From: JAPOQD01 sp964620555
Lineage (GTDB): Bacteria > Pseudomonadota > Gammaproteobacteria > Pseudomonadales > Halieaceae
Direction of reading: 5' to 3'
Length of the DNA stretch: 64,000 nucleotides
Assembly (NCBI GenBank): GCA_964620555.1
Contig: CAZUGZ010000001.1
Location: 1 to 64,000, forward strand
Positions 1 through 9,900 of the stretch are shown piece by piece (position 1 is the stretch's first letter; every line of letters starts with the position of its first letter). The notes under the pieces were generated by a model. It saw only the letters and a list, made by a program, of their open reading frames with translations, had not been told where the DNA came from and made no database searches. The translations under genes were made by a program, and so were the position numbers.

Positions 1-768
1 GTGGTCGCCACTCCAGGCCGCCTGCTGGACTTCATGGGACGCCGGGATCTGTTTCTGGACCGGGTGGAAATCCTGGTGCTGGACGAGGCCGACCGCATGC
101 TGGACATGGGTTTCATTCCCCAGGTGAAGCGCATCGTCCGCGCTACCCCGGCCAAATCCCATCGGCAAACGCTGTTGTTCAGTGCAACCTTTGCCCAGGA
201 TGTCATCAACCTGGCCCGGCAGTGGACCTTTGAGCCGGTGCACATCGACATCGAGCCGGAACAGGTAGCCATCGACACCGTGGAGCAACGCGTATACATG
301 CTGCGCAGCGACCAGCGCTTCAAGGTATTGGCCAACCTGTTGCGCACCCCGGAAGCCAGCAGCGTGATCATCTTTGCCAATCGTCGCGACCAGGTGCGGC
401 GCCTCTACGAGCGGCTGCGCAACGGTGGCTTCCGCTGTGGTGTCCTGTCCGGTGAAATACCGCAGCACAAGCGCACCCGCACGCTGCAACGACTCAAGTC
501 GGGCGACATCAAGGTGCTGGTGGCCACCGATGTGGCGGGACGCGGTATTCACGTGGACAGTATCAGCCACGTGGTCAACTTCAATCTGCCCGAAGACCCC
601 AAGGACTACGTGCACCGGATCGGGCGAACCGGCCGCGCCGGAGCCACCGGCATCTCCATCAGCTTCGCCAGTGAAGACGATGCCTTCCTGCTGCCCGACA
701 TCGAAGCCCTGCTGGGAGAAAAGCTGACCTGCGAATTCCCGCCTTCGGATCTACTGGGCGTGCAGTGA
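1..768 (+). CDS. rhlB: ATP-dependent RNA helicase, RhlB-like (5' end outside window)
   Basis: DEAD-box RNA helicase that uses ATP to unwind RNA; RhlB works with the RNA degradosome in the cytoplasm. The visible 255 residues begin inside the first RecA-like domain: TPGR near residue 4, DEAD at 28-31, SAT at 61-63. They then cover the whole second domain, ending with HRIGRTGRAG at 205-214. The stretch around GRGIHVDSISHVVNF and the ending SFASEDDAFLLPDIEALLG resemble RhlB more than RhlE or SrmB. The Q motif and Walker A lie upstream of base 1, so the GTG at base 1 is not the real start. The protein ends only about 40 residues after the last helicase motif, with no long basic tail. It converges on the next gene. 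Confidence 0.85.
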   Translation: MVATPGRLLDFMGRRDLFLDRVEILVLDEADRMLDMGFIPQVKRIVRATPAKSHRQTLLFSATFAQDVINLARQWTFEPVHIDIEPEQVAIDTVEQRVYMLRSDQRFKVLANLLRTPEASSVIIFANRRDQVRRLYERLRNGGFRCGVLSGEIPQHKRTRTLQRLKSGDIKVLVATDVAGRGIHVDSISHVVNFNLPEDPKDYVHRIGRTGRAGATGISISFASEDDAFLLPDIEALLGEKLTCEFPPSDLLGVQ

Positions 769-792
769 TCCGGTAGCGGTATCGGGGATCAC
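765..792. terminator. Possible bidirectional hairpin between convergent genes
   Basis: A perfect 7-bp inverted repeat (GTGATCC at 765-771 and GGATCAC at 786-792, 14-nt loop) spans the stop codons of the two converging genes. There is no U-tract on either side, so a terminator role is only suggested by position. Confidence 0.25.
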
Positions 793-1103
793 TCCACCGC
801 TGTGCCCGACCCCATGTGAGCGCCCGCCCGGCGCAGGGTTTCAGCATAAACACCGGAACGACGGTGTCGCGAGACGATGGCCAGCACGGTTTCGCCGGCC
901 GGGTTGGTGGCGTTGACACTGCGGCCCTCGGCCACGAAAAAACCCACAAACTTCTCAAAATCCTCGGCTCGCATACTCTGGTAGGCCTTGAGCAGCATGT
1001 GAAAATCGGTTTCGATCTCGTCGTGGGAGGTGAGGGTCAGGAAACCCTTGACCCGCGCTTCTGTCCATACTTCGTCCAGTACCTTGGCCTTGTCTTTTTT
1101 CAT
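789..1103 (-). CDS. Small conserved protein, PA4642-like family
   Basis: A 104-residue cytoplasmic protein without signal peptide or membrane segment. It begins MKKDKAKVLDEVWTEARVKG, then has an acidic-aromatic central part (HMLLKAYQSMRAEDFEKFVGFF) and an ankyrin-like short segment (GRSVNATNPAGETVLAIVSRH). From memory this pattern matches the gammaproteobacterial PA4642 family of unknown function. It starts 4 bp after the gatB stop on the same strand, so it is probably the last gene of the gatCAB transcript. No catalytic motif is visible and I do not propose a function. Confidence 0.65.
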   Translation of the reverse strand: MKKDKAKVLDEVWTEARVKGFLTLTSHDEIETDFHMLLKAYQSMRAEDFEKFVGFFVAEGRSVNATNPAGETVLAIVSRHRRSGVYAETLRRAGAHMGSGTAVE

Positions 1104-1106
1104 GCG

Positions 1107-2561
1107 TTACTCCGCGGGTCCTTGCAGTTTTTTGAGTAACCATTCATTGGCCAGACGCGGATTCGCCTGCCCCCGGGACGCCTGCATGATCTGGCCGACC
1201 AGGAACCCCAGCAGTTTCTTGCGCCGGGCCGGGTCGCCGGCCCGGTATTTTTCCACCTGCTCGGGATGTTGCTCGATCACCTGCAGCACCATGGCCTCCA
1301 GTTGGTCGTCGTCACTGATTTGCTGCAGTCCCTGGCGGGTTATGATTTCCCCGGCGCTACCCCCTCCCTGCCACATCTCCTCGAATACCCGTTTGGCGAT
1401 TTTCCCGGAAATGCTCTGGTCCTCTATGCGGGCGATGAGTTCACCCAGGTCGCCGGCGGAGACCGGGCTGTTCTCGATCGTTATCCCGCTCCTGTGCAAC
1501 TGGGCCAACAGTTCCACCTGAACCCAGTTGGCGGCCAGCTTGGCGTTGCCGCAGGTCTGGACTACCTGCTCGAAATAATCAGCCAGGGCGCGCGAGCCGG
1601 ACAACAGGTCGGCATCGTAGGCACTCAAGCCATAGTCACGGGCAAAGCGATGCCGCTTCTGCCAGGGCAATTCCGGCATGGTGGCGCGCAGTTGTTCGAT
1701 CCAGGCTTGGTCGATGGACACCGGTAGCAGATCCGGTTCCGGAAAGTAGCGATAGTCATTGGCCACTTCCTTGCTGCGCATGGGATGGGTGGTATTCAAC
1801 TGGGGGTCGTACTGGCGGGTCTCCTGCTCGACGCTGCCGCCCGCTTCGAGAATCTCGAGTTGCCGCTGCCGTTCGACATGGATGGCCTTTTCGACAAAAC
1901 GGAACGAGTTGACGTTTTTGATTTCAGTGCGGGTGCCAAGTTGCCTGCTGCCTTCGGGGCGCAGTGAGAGATTGATATCACAGCGCAGGGAACCCTCTTC
2001 CATCTGGCCATCGGACACCCCCAGGCAGGTCACCAGGGCGTGGATGGTTTTCAGGTAGATCACCGCTTCCTCGGCCGAACCCAGTTCCGGTTCCGAGACG
2101 ATTTCCAGTAGCGGTGTGCCGGCCCGGTTCAGGTCGATGCCCGAGCAGTCGCGATAATCCCGGTGCAACGATTTGCCGGCGTCCTCTTCCAGGTGGGCGC
2201 GAGTAATGGCAATCGACTTGAGCTGGCCGTCGGGCAGTTGGATCTCGAGCTTGCCACGGCCCACTATCGGCTGGCGAAACTGGGATATCTGGTAACCCTT
2301 GGGAAGATCCGGATAGAAGTAGTTCTTGCGCTCAAACTGGCTGTGTCGACTGATTTCAGCGTCGATACCCAGGCCGAACAGGACCGCCAGACGCACTGCC
2401 TCGGTGTTGAGCACCGGCAGGGTTCCCGGCATGGCCAGATCGATGGCGCAGGCCTGACGGTTGGGCTCGGCTCCGAAGCGGTTGGCGGCGGCGGAAAAGA
2501 TTTTCGACCGGGTGGCCAACTGCACGTGAACTTCCAGACCGATTACGGTTTCCCAGGACAT
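1107..2561 (-). CDS. gatB: Asp/Glu-tRNA(Asn/Gln) amidotransferase subunit B
   Basis: Subunit B of the GatCAB complex. It binds mischarged Glu-tRNA(Gln) or Asp-tRNA(Asn) and activates it with ATP for transamidation, using ammonia from GatA. The 484 residues are the normal length. The N-terminal signature WETVIGLEVHVQL, the conserved PDLPKGYQISQ and the GSLRCDINLSLR motif are all present, followed by a helical domain and a C-terminal YqeY-like tail (LLGFLVGQIMQASRGQANP). It is third in a gatC-gatA-gatB operon, 12 nt after gatA. Its presence implies indirect Gln- and/or Asn-tRNA charging in this organism. Confidence 0.97.
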   Translation of the reverse strand: MSWETVIGLEVHVQLATRSKIFSAAANRFGAEPNRQACAIDLAMPGTLPVLNTEAVRLAVLFGLGIDAEISRHSQFERKNYFYPDLPKGYQISQFRQPIVGRGKLEIQLPDGQLKSIAITRAHLEEDAGKSLHRDYRDCSGIDLNRAGTPLLEIVSEPELGSAEEAVIYLKTIHALVTCLGVSDGQMEEGSLRCDINLSLRPEGSRQLGTRTEIKNVNSFRFVEKAIHVERQRQLEILEAGGSVEQETRQYDPQLNTTHPMRSKEVANDYRYFPEPDLLPVSIDQAWIEQLRATMPELPWQKRHRFARDYGLSAYDADLLSGSRALADYFEQVVQTCGNAKLAANWVQVELLAQLHRSGITIENSPVSAGDLGELIARIEDQSISGKIAKRVFEEMWQGGGSAGEIITRQGLQQISDDDQLEAMVLQVIEQHPEQVEKYRAGDPARRKKLLGFLVGQIMQASRGQANPRLANEWLLKKLQGPAE

Positions 2562-2573
2562 GGTTTCAACTCC

Positions 2574-4025
2574 TCAGGCCAGGGCCGGAGTCTGACAGTG
2601 CCAATCGGTGTGTTGCTGGAACTGGTGGGCGACGTTCAACAGCCTGCCCTCGGCAAAATAGTTGCCGATCAACTGCATGCCCACCGGCAGTTTGCGACTG
2701 AATCCTGCCGGTACCGACATGGCGGGAAGCCCGGCCAGGTTGACGCCCAGGGTGTAGCTGTCCTCCAGGTACATGGCCAGGGGATCGTCGGATTTTTCTC
2801 CAAAGCGCCATGCCGAGTGGGGGGTGGTGGGGCCGACAATGATATCGACCTGTTCGAAGGCCCGCCTGAAATCCTGTTGCAGCAAGCGACGTATTTGCTG
2901 TGCCTTGTGGTAGAACGCTTCGTAGTAACCGGCGGACAGGACATGGGTGCCCACCAGGATCCGGCGCTTCACTTCGGCACCAAAGCCTTCCTCCCGGCTG
3001 CGGGTGTACAGATCGTGCAGGTCGCGGGGTTGCTCACAGCGGTAGCCGTAGCGCACTCCATCGTAGCGGGAAAGGTTGGTGGAAGCCTCGGCGGGCGCGA
3101 TGACGTAGTAGGCCGGCACACTGAATTCGCTGTGGGGCAGGGAAATGTCCAGCAATTCGGCACCCATTTGCTCCAGTTGCCGCAGCCCCGCCTGCACCGT
3201 GTCGCTAATGCCGGGGTCCAGTTGGGCGTCGAAGTACTGTTCGGGGATGCCGACCTTGAGGCCGTCGAGCCCGCGCTCGAGCTGGCTGCTGAAGTCTTCC
3301 GCCGGGCGCTCGATCGAGGTGGAATCGCCCGCGTCGAAGCCGCTCATGGTGGACAGCAACAACGCGCAGTCCTCGGCTGTCCGGGCCATGGGTCCGGCCT
3401 GGTCGAGGCTGGAGGCGAAGGCGATCATTCCCAGGCGGGAAACCCGTCCGTAGGTGGGCTTGAGCCCGGTGACGCCACACAGGGCCGCCGGCTGGCGAAT
3501 CGACCCCCCGGTATCGGTACCGGTCGCCGCGGGCGTCAGACGGGCAGCGATTGCCGCGGCAGAGCCCCCGGAAGAGCCGCCGGGTACGCGGTCATCGGCC
3601 CAGGGATTGCGCACCGGGCCGTAGAAGCTGGTCTCATTGGAAGAGCCCATGGCGAATTCGTCCATGTTGGTCTTGCCGAGGCTGACGCTGCCGACTGCAT
3701 TCAACCTGCTGATTACAGTGGCGTCGTAGGGCGGGACAAAATTGTCCAACATGCGGGAACCGCAACTGGTGCGCACGCCTCGAGTGCAAAAGATGTCCTT
3801 GTGGGACAGGGGCACCCCCAGCAACGGGTGCTGTTCGCCATTGGCGCGGCGCTGGTCCGCGACTTCGGCCTGGGTCAGGGCAGCCTTTTCCGTTACCGTG
3901 ATAAAGGCGTTCAGGTGCGGATTGCTGGCGGCGATGCGGGCCAGGTAGTCGCGGGTGATCTCGACACTGGAGAACTCCCCGGCACGCAGTCCCCTTCCCA
4001 GTGAGGCAATGGTGTGGTCCCGCAT
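2574..4025 (-). CDS. gatA: Asp/Glu-tRNA(Asn/Gln) amidotransferase subunit A
   Basis: Amidase-signature subunit of GatCAB. It hydrolyses glutamine or asparagine and passes ammonia to GatB. The Ser-cisSer-Lys triad region is intact: the Lys lies in PLSHKDIF and the serines in GGSSGGSAAA and TGTDTGGSIRQPA. I place the start at the ATG at 4025 (MRDHTIASLGRGL), giving 483 residues, the family's usual length. The longer frame to 4121 would add a 32-residue extension unlike GatA and running back through gatC. The gene starts one base after the gatC stop, so the two are probably translationally coupled. Confidence 0.97.
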   Translation of the reverse strand: MRDHTIASLGRGLRAGEFSSVEITRDYLARIAASNPHLNAFITVTEKAALTQAEVADQRRANGEQHPLLGVPLSHKDIFCTRGVRTSCGSRMLDNFVPPYDATVISRLNAVGSVSLGKTNMDEFAMGSSNETSFYGPVRNPWADDRVPGGSSGGSAAAIAARLTPAATGTDTGGSIRQPAALCGVTGLKPTYGRVSRLGMIAFASSLDQAGPMARTAEDCALLLSTMSGFDAGDSTSIERPAEDFSSQLERGLDGLKVGIPEQYFDAQLDPGISDTVQAGLRQLEQMGAELLDISLPHSEFSVPAYYVIAPAEASTNLSRYDGVRYGYRCEQPRDLHDLYTRSREEGFGAEVKRRILVGTHVLSAGYYEAFYHKAQQIRRLLQQDFRRAFEQVDIIVGPTTPHSAWRFGEKSDDPLAMYLEDSYTLGVNLAGLPAMSVPAGFSRKLPVGMQLIGNYFAEGRLLNVAHQFQQHTDWHCQTPALA

Positions 4026-4026
4026 C

Positions 4027-4314
4027 TCAATCGATGACCCTGGGTACCAGATAGAGACCGTCCTCCACCTCGGGCGCGAGTTGTTGAAAGTCCTGTCGTT
4101 GATCTGTCTCCGTGACCACATCCGGGCGCAGACGCTGGGCGGCGTCCAGGGGGTTGGCCAGCGGTTCGAGCCCCCCGGTATCGACCTCCTGCATCTGCCC
4201 TACCATCGCCAGAATGTGGGTGATGCGGCGGGTTACTTCGCCGATGTCCCGATCGGCTATGCGAATCCTCGCCAGCTCGGCAAGTTGCAGGATCTCGGCT
4301 TGTGTTACTGGCAT
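4027..4314 (-). CDS. gatC: Asp/Glu-tRNA(Asn/Gln) amidotransferase subunit C
   Basis: Small 95-residue subunit that wraps around GatA and stabilises the GatCAB complex. It has the usual helical N-terminus (VTQAEILQLAELARIRI) and the family's C-terminal PLANPLDAAQRLRPDVV segment, which threads between GatA and GatB. It is the first gene of the leftward gatCAB operon and is transcribed away from mreB. The promoter should lie in the 196-bp gap to mreB. Confidence 0.95.
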   Translation of the reverse strand: MPVTQAEILQLAELARIRIADRDIGEVTRRITHILAMVGQMQEVDTGGLEPLANPLDAAQRLRPDVVTETDQRQDFQQLAPEVEDGLYLVPRVID

Positions 4315-4357
4315 ATCGTGTTCAGTCTGGCAAAGGGTGACAGTGCGTTGCGGCGAT

Positions 4358-4376
4358 GCAAATCTAACACATTTGC
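4358..4376. promoter_or_regulatory. Small inverted repeat in the gatC-mreB divergent intergenic region
   Basis: GCAAAT at 4358-4363 and ATTTGC at 4371-4376 form a perfect 6-bp inverted repeat with a 7-nt spacer, lying between two divergent core operons. It could be an operator half-site pair. No convincing -35/-10 pair was found for either gene, so this is position-based only. Confidence 0.2.
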
Positions 4377-4510
4377 GCCTTGCCCATAATCCTTGCAGTT
4401 GTTAGAGTTCCGCCACTGGCATCAAACATTTCCAACACATTGAAAAAGGCCGTTTTTTTGTCACCACTACAACAGTCTGCAGCACAAGTTTCCCAAGGTG
4501 TGATCTGATC

Positions 4511-5556
4511 ATGTTCAAATGGCTACGCGGGCTGTTTTCCAGTGATTTGTCCGNNNNNNNNNNGACCTGGGGACCGCGAATACCCTCATTTACGTCCGTG
4601 ACCGGGGTGTGGTGCTCAACGAGCCCTCGGTGGTGGCCCTGCGCGAAGTCGGCGGCCAGAAATCCGTCGAGGCGGTGGGCATGGAAGCCAAGCGCATGCT
4701 GGGGCGCACCCCGGACAACATCACTTCCATTCGGCCGCTGCGGGATGGCGTGATTGCCGACTTTCAGGTTACTGAAAAAATGCTGCAGTACTTCATCGCC
4801 AAGGTGCACGAGGGCAGCTTTATTCGTCCCAGCCCGCGCGTACTGGTTTGCGTGCCGTGCCTGTCGACCCAGGTCGAGCGCAGGGCCATTCGCGAGTCCG
4901 TGCTGGGTGCCGGAGCGCGCGAGGTCCACCTGATCGAGGAGCCCATGGCGGCAGCGCTCGGCGCCGGTCTGGATGTGGGGGCGGCCAGCGGTTCCATGTT
5001 GGTGGACGTAGGTGGTGGTACAACTGAAATTGCCATTGTGTCCCTCAACGGGGTGGTCTATCGAGAGTCTATCCGGGTCGGCGGGGATCGCTTTGACAAG
5101 GCCATCGTCGCCTATGTGCGGCGCGAATATGGCAGCCTGATCGGTGACTCCACCGCGGAGCGCATCAAGCAGGAAGTAGGATGTGCCTTTCCGCTCCAGG
5201 AACAGCGCGAGATCGATATCCGCGGTCGCAACCTGGCGGAAGGTGTGCCCAAGACTTTTACGCTCAACTCGGAAGAGATCAGGGAATCCCTGCAGGAAAC
5301 CCTGGCCCAGATCATCCAGGCTGTGATGAGAACGCTGGAGCACGCGCCTCCGGAGCTGGCTTCCGATATTGCCGAGAGCGGGATCGTGCTCACCGGTGGC
5401 GGTGCCTTGATGCGCGGTCTCGACGCGCTGCTGTCGAAACACACGGGCGTACCGGTGGTCGTTGCCAAGGATCCGCTCACCTGTGTCGCACGCGGTGGTG
5501 GCCTCGCCATCGAACAAATGGACCGTCGCACGCTGTCCCTGATTGCCACCAGGTAG
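4511..5556 (+). CDS. mreB: Rod-shape-determining actin homolog MreB (interrupted by N gap)
   Basis: Actin-like ATPase that forms membrane-bound filaments and directs lateral wall synthesis. The N-terminus MFKWLRGLFSSDLS is followed by 10 Ns (4554-4563), then in a different frame DLGTANTLIYVRDRGVVLNEPS, the normal MreB phosphate-1 region. The remainder (LVDVGGGTTEIAI; SGIVLTGGGALMRGLD) is intact to the stop at 5556. Allowing one residue for the gap gives about 345 residues, the family's normal size. So the gene is probably intact and the frame break is an artefact of the placeholder Ns. An AAGGTG lies about 10 nt before the ATG. It is first in mreB-mreC-mreD. Confidence 0.95.
4554..4563. other. 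Assembly gap (10 Ns)
   Basis: Ten unresolved bases inside mreB codons 15 onward. Conserved MreB sequence has a single hydrophobic residue between DLS and DLGTAN. The base before the gap is G, so a Val codon needing two more bases would restore the frame. The count of ten is therefore probably an arbitrary placeholder. Confidence 0.9.
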
Positions 5557-5602
5557 TGCCCGGTTACGCGCGACTGTCACCTGATCAACAGGAGAAGCCG
5601 CC

Positions 5603-6424
5603 ATCAAACTGTTATTTCTGAAAAATACAGCGTTGAGAAGGCGGACCCTGATTGCCGTGATACTCGCACTGCTGTTGATGATCATGGACTTCCAATTCAA
5701 TCGGCAGAAAGCCACCCACGCAGTTTTCTCCAATATCGCCCTGCCATTTTACTGGTTGGTGGATACCCCGGCGCGCTTCGGTACATGGGCCAGAGAAAAT
5801 TTCAGCAGCCGTGCCAACCTGCTGAATCGAAACCGGGAACTGCGCGAGCAGGCACTGCTGCTCAAAGGCCAGCTACTGCAGATGGAAGCACTGCGGATGG
5901 AGAATCAACGGTTGCGGGATCTGTTTTTCGCCAAGGCGACCCTTCCCGACGATGTAAGGGCGGTGGAACTGATCGGGGTCGGCCCGGATCCCGCTCGGCA
6001 CCTTGTGGTGCTGAACAAGGGCCGCCGGGATGGTGTCCATGTGGGACAGGCTGTGCTGGATGCCGATGGCCTGGTGGGACAGGTAGTGGCGGTGGGCAGT
6101 ATCAGTTCCCGCGCGCTGTTGATCACCGATGTTACCCATTCGGTGCCGGTGCGGGTGAATCGCAACGGGGTGCGGGCGATTGCCGAGGGCAGTGGCCAAC
6201 TGGAGCAACTGAACCTGAGGCAAGTCTCTTTCACCACGGATATCAAGATGGGGGACCTGCTGGTAACTTCGGGTCTGGGTGGGCGGTTTCCCGAGGGTTA
6301 CCCGGTAGCGGTCATCACCGCCATTGAACGAGACCCGGGGCAGGTTTTTGTCACTGCCAGGGCCAGGCCCAGTGCGCAACTGAATCGTAGTCGTCACCTG
6401 CTGTTGGCGTACCGTCATGAATGA
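5603..6424 (+). CDS. mreC: Rod-shape-determining protein MreC
   Basis: Bitopic inner-membrane protein that links MreB to the elongation machinery through a periplasmic beta domain. There is one membrane segment near the N-terminus (LIAVILALLLMIMDF), a coiled coil (LLNRNRELREQALLLKGQLL), then the conserved core ending GDLLVTSGLGGRFPEGYPVA. The first ordinary start is TTG at 5633, which has no ribosome site. In frame upstream, AUC at 5603 sits 8 nt after a good AGGAG (5590-5594) and restores the homolog-like N-terminus IKLLFLKNTALRRR. An in-frame stop lies at 5582-5584. I therefore place the start at 5603 (273 residues), either a rare AUC start or an ATG misread. It overlaps mreD by 8 bp. Confidence 0.9.
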   Translation: MKLLFLKNTALRRRTLIAVILALLLMIMDFQFNRQKATHAVFSNIALPFYWLVDTPARFGTWARENFSSRANLLNRNRELREQALLLKGQLLQMEALRMENQRLRDLFFAKATLPDDVRAVELIGVGPDPARHLVVLNKGRRDGVHVGQAVLDADGLVGQVVAVGSISSRALLITDVTHSVPVRVNRNGVRAIAEGSGQLEQLNLRQVSFTTDIKMGDLLVTSGLGGRFPEGYPVAVITAIERDPGQVFVTARARPSAQLNRSRHLLLAYRHE

Positions 6425-6899
6425 AAACAACGGCTTCTGGGTGATTGTCCTCAGTTTCTTCTGCGCCTGTCTGTTGGCAATTTTCCCCCTTCCGTACTGG
6501 GCCGAACTGGTGCGGCCGGAGTGGACGGCCCTGGTGTTGGTGTTCTGGTTGATTACTGTGCCACAGCGGGTCGGCATCTACGTGGCTTTCGGTGTCGGAT
6601 TGTTACTGGATGCCATCGAAGGCGCAGTTCCGGGTCAGAATGCCCTGTCCTTCACGTTACTTGCGGCGTTCCTGTTGCTGCTGTACCAGCGCCTGCGGGT
6701 AGCCACTGTCTGGCAGCAATCCGCCACCGTGCTGGTGTTGCTGGGCTTGCATCAATTGTGGGGCCTGTGGGTGCAGAACCTGTCGGGTACGGGTAATTCC
6801 AATTCCTGGTTTCTGTTGCCGGCGCTGTCGGGTGCCGTTCTCTGGCCCGGGGTCCTGGTGATACTGCGCCATCAGTGCAGGGTGCACAACATCCAATGA
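6417..6899 (+). CDS. mreD: Rod-shape-determining membrane protein MreD
   Basis: Integral inner-membrane partner of MreC in the elongasome. It has 160 residues, the normal length, and is almost entirely hydrophobic with five or six predicted membrane segments. The family pattern LPYWAELVRPEWTALVLVFW and a central GLLLDAIEGAVPGQNAL, typical of MreD, are visible. It starts inside the mreC end (8-bp overlap), implying coupled translation. The maf and rng (cafA) genes that often follow mreD in relatives are not here; a yhdP-like gene begins 22 bp later. Confidence 0.93.
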   Translation: MNENNGFWVIVLSFFCACLLAIFPLPYWAELVRPEWTALVLVFWLITVPQRVGIYVAFGVGLLLDAIEGAVPGQNALSFTLLAAFLLLLYQRLRVATVWQQSATVLVLLGLHQLWGLWVQNLSGTGNSNSWFLLPALSGAVLWPGVLVILRHQCRVHNIQ

Positions 6900-6921
6900 A
6901 GACGAAACCGCCCTGCCCAGC

Positions 6922-9900
6922 GTGCGCCCAGACCTTGCAGACGCCCAATTGAAAAACCGTATCCTCATCCTGCTGAACAAGCTGCTGTGGGCAGGTATCC
7001 TGACGTTCACGGTGGGCCTGGCGTTGTACATCAGCATCGGGCGGGTGGTTATGGGCAATGTCGACCGCTATCAAACCGAGTTGCTGCGCGAGATCAATGC
7101 TCGCCTCGATTTCGTGGTGCAGGCCGACGCAGTGCGCGGCCATTGGGAATCGCTGACGCCCTACCTGGAACTGCAGGATGTCCGATTGGGTGGCGAAAAT
7201 TCCGTCGCTCCCGCGCTGCAGGTAGAGAGGCTGAATCTAGGCTTCGATGTGCTGGACACCATCCTCACCGGAACCCCGCAGTTGTACCTGTTGCAGGCCC
7301 AGCAGGTGGAATTGGAGGTCGAGTTGGACGCCGACGGGCGGCTCAAAATGGCAGGTGTTGCCCTCGGCGAAGGGTTCCTGCTCGAACCCGTATTGCATTT
7401 TGTGTTCAATACCGAACGGCTGCTGGTCGATGAACTGGTTTTGTCCCTGCGTCACCAGGAGCAGCAGTATCGTGGCCATGGCAGCATGCAACTGTTGCGC
7501 GACCAGGAGTTTCGCCGCCTCAATCTGTCTCTTTTCGATCCCGGGGCGGCGCCCTGGCTGGAGCTCATCGGCGAGGCCACCGGAGACCCTGCCGATCGGG
7601 ATCGGTTGGACGCCAAACTGCACCTGCAACTGCGCCTGGACGCCGCTGAGGGCCATGCCGATTTCGCCAACCTGGCCGGGCTGCGGTTGAACCGGGGACA
7701 GGTCAACAGCGAGTTCTGGCTCAGCATGACCGCCGGCAGATTGCACTGCGTGACCGATTTCTCGGCCCGGGACATTGTCCTGGCCAGGCTTGCCGAAGCC
7801 GGCGACCCCATTGAACTGGAGCGCATATCGGGGCGCCTGAAGGCCACCGAGGTGGAGCAGGGCTGGGAGTTTGCCGCCTCGCAATTGCAGGCTGGCAGCG
7901 GGGCAGCGGAGTTCGTGCTGGAGGGCGCGAGTGCCAGCTTTCGGGATGACAGTTGGCAGTTTCATTTCCCGGCGCTGGATATTGCCCCATTGGTGGATTA
8001 CCTGCGGGCGCAGAAACTGCTGACCCCCGGCGGCGACGCGATTTTGGCCAGCCTGTCGCCATCCGGGCAGGTCACTCGTCTGCAGGCCAGCATCGCCGAC
8101 CTTGGACGGGAGAAGGCGATCTGGCAGTTGCAGGGCAACTTTGCGGCATTGGCAATCAATTCCTGGAAAGGAGTGCCGTCCATGGATTCCGCCGAGGGCT
8201 ATTTTTCGCTGCGCCCCGGCGCCGGCCTGATACAGATCGATGCCAGGGATTTCACGCTGGGTTTCCCTGCCCTCTATGGACATCCGCTGAACTACCAGAA
8301 TTTTGCCGTCGAGCTTGCCTTCATGCTGGAACCGGACCGCTTTGCGTTGTGGAGCGGCAGGCTCACAGGTCGGGACGAAGAGGGGGAACTACAGGGGCTG
8401 ATGGCGCTGAGCGTGCCCAGGAATGTAGCGCTGGTGAAGCCGGAACTCGACTTGCTGCTCGCCATCGAGAATACCGCTGTGCAGTATCGGCAAAAGTATC
8501 TGCCCCGTACGCTGCCAACCGGTCTGTTGCAATGGCTGGAGCGCAGTATCGGTTCGGGCCACCTGGAACGGGTTGGTTTTGCGTTCCGGGGCAGCCTGCG
8601 AAAAGGCGACAAGGCGCTGCGCAGTCAGCAGTTTTTTATCGATGTGGTTCGAGCCGAATTGGACTATCACCCGGATTGGCCGCCCCTCAGCGACGTTGCG
8701 GCCTCCCTGTATGTCGATAACACCAGTGTGGACGCCGAGATTCAGCGAGCGCGCTGTCTCGATTCGGTGGTGGAATCGGCCGCGGTGAGTTTGCGGCCCG
8801 GCGGCGGGTCCCCTGCCGGGCTGTTGCTGGCGGTGGACGCCAGGCTGGAAGGCCCGGCCCAGGATGGTTTCGAAGCGGTCAAGCAGTCACCCTTGCGCGG
8901 CCTGGTGGGCGACGCCTTCGCCGACTGGCAGATGCGGGGCGAGCTGTCGACGGCGCTGGAACTGGCGATGGACCTGCGTACTCCCGGAGCCGGCACCCGG
9001 GTTTCGCTGCAGTCAGAGTTGGACGGCGTGGCACTGGATCTGGCCCCCTGGGGGGTGGTGCTGCAACAACTCCAGGGAACCCTGCGCTACCACACCGGCA
9101 GTGGATTTTCGTCCCGCAATCTGCGGGCCAGCCTGTGGGGGCAGCCGCTGCGGGTCGAGGTGGTGCAGGGCGCGGGAACGAATGGGCTCGAGGATCTGGT
9201 CGTTCGGGTGAATGGGCCGGTTGAGAGCGACGCCCTGCGGCAGTGGTTGGATCTGGAGGTGCTGCGTCTCGCCAGTGGAGGTACCCAGGCCGAGTTGCAG
9301 GTCGTGGTGCCCGCCGACGACGCTCAACCCCGCATTGAAATCAGGTCCGACCTGCACGGCGTGGCGCTCGATCTGCCCCAGGGCTTTGCCAAGGCCGCCG
9401 ACCAACGCACCGAGTTCTGGGCGGAAATTTCCCTCGACGGCACAGCGCCGGAGTTGATGCTGTCCCTCGACCAGCGCATCTGGTTGCAGCTGCTGTTTTC
9501 AGACCAGGGTCTGGCGGCGGCGGGTCTGGGCTTTGCCGAACCACAGTTGGCCGACTCGCGCCAGCGCCTGGTCATTGGCGGGGAACTGGAACGCCTGGAG
9601 TGGAATCCCTGGATGGACTTCGTGGGCCGGTACGTGCTGGCCGGGCAGACCGGTTTTGGGGTGGAGTTACTGTTGCTGGTGCGTGACCTGAAGCTGGGAG
9701 AACTGGAGATCGGGGGACACACCCTGAACGACCTGCAATTCTCCGCCCGGCAACTGGAAGCCGCCTGGCATTTGGATTTCAGCACCGACTGGGTTCGGGG
9801 TTCCGCCGCATTTCCCGCAGACCTGAGCCGGGTCTCACTTGCGCTGGATGAGCTGGATATGGATGGCGTACCGGAATATCTGTTCGATCTGGTTACCTCG

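Noticed and set aside
2163..4004. 613-codon open frame on + strand
   Set aside because: It lies antisense to gatB/gatA, which have clear family motifs. Low-complexity G/Q/V-rich translation is typical of antisense frames in high-GC DNA.
4402..5733. 443-codon - strand frame across mreB
   Set aside because: Antisense to mreB and even reads through the Ns; no family features.
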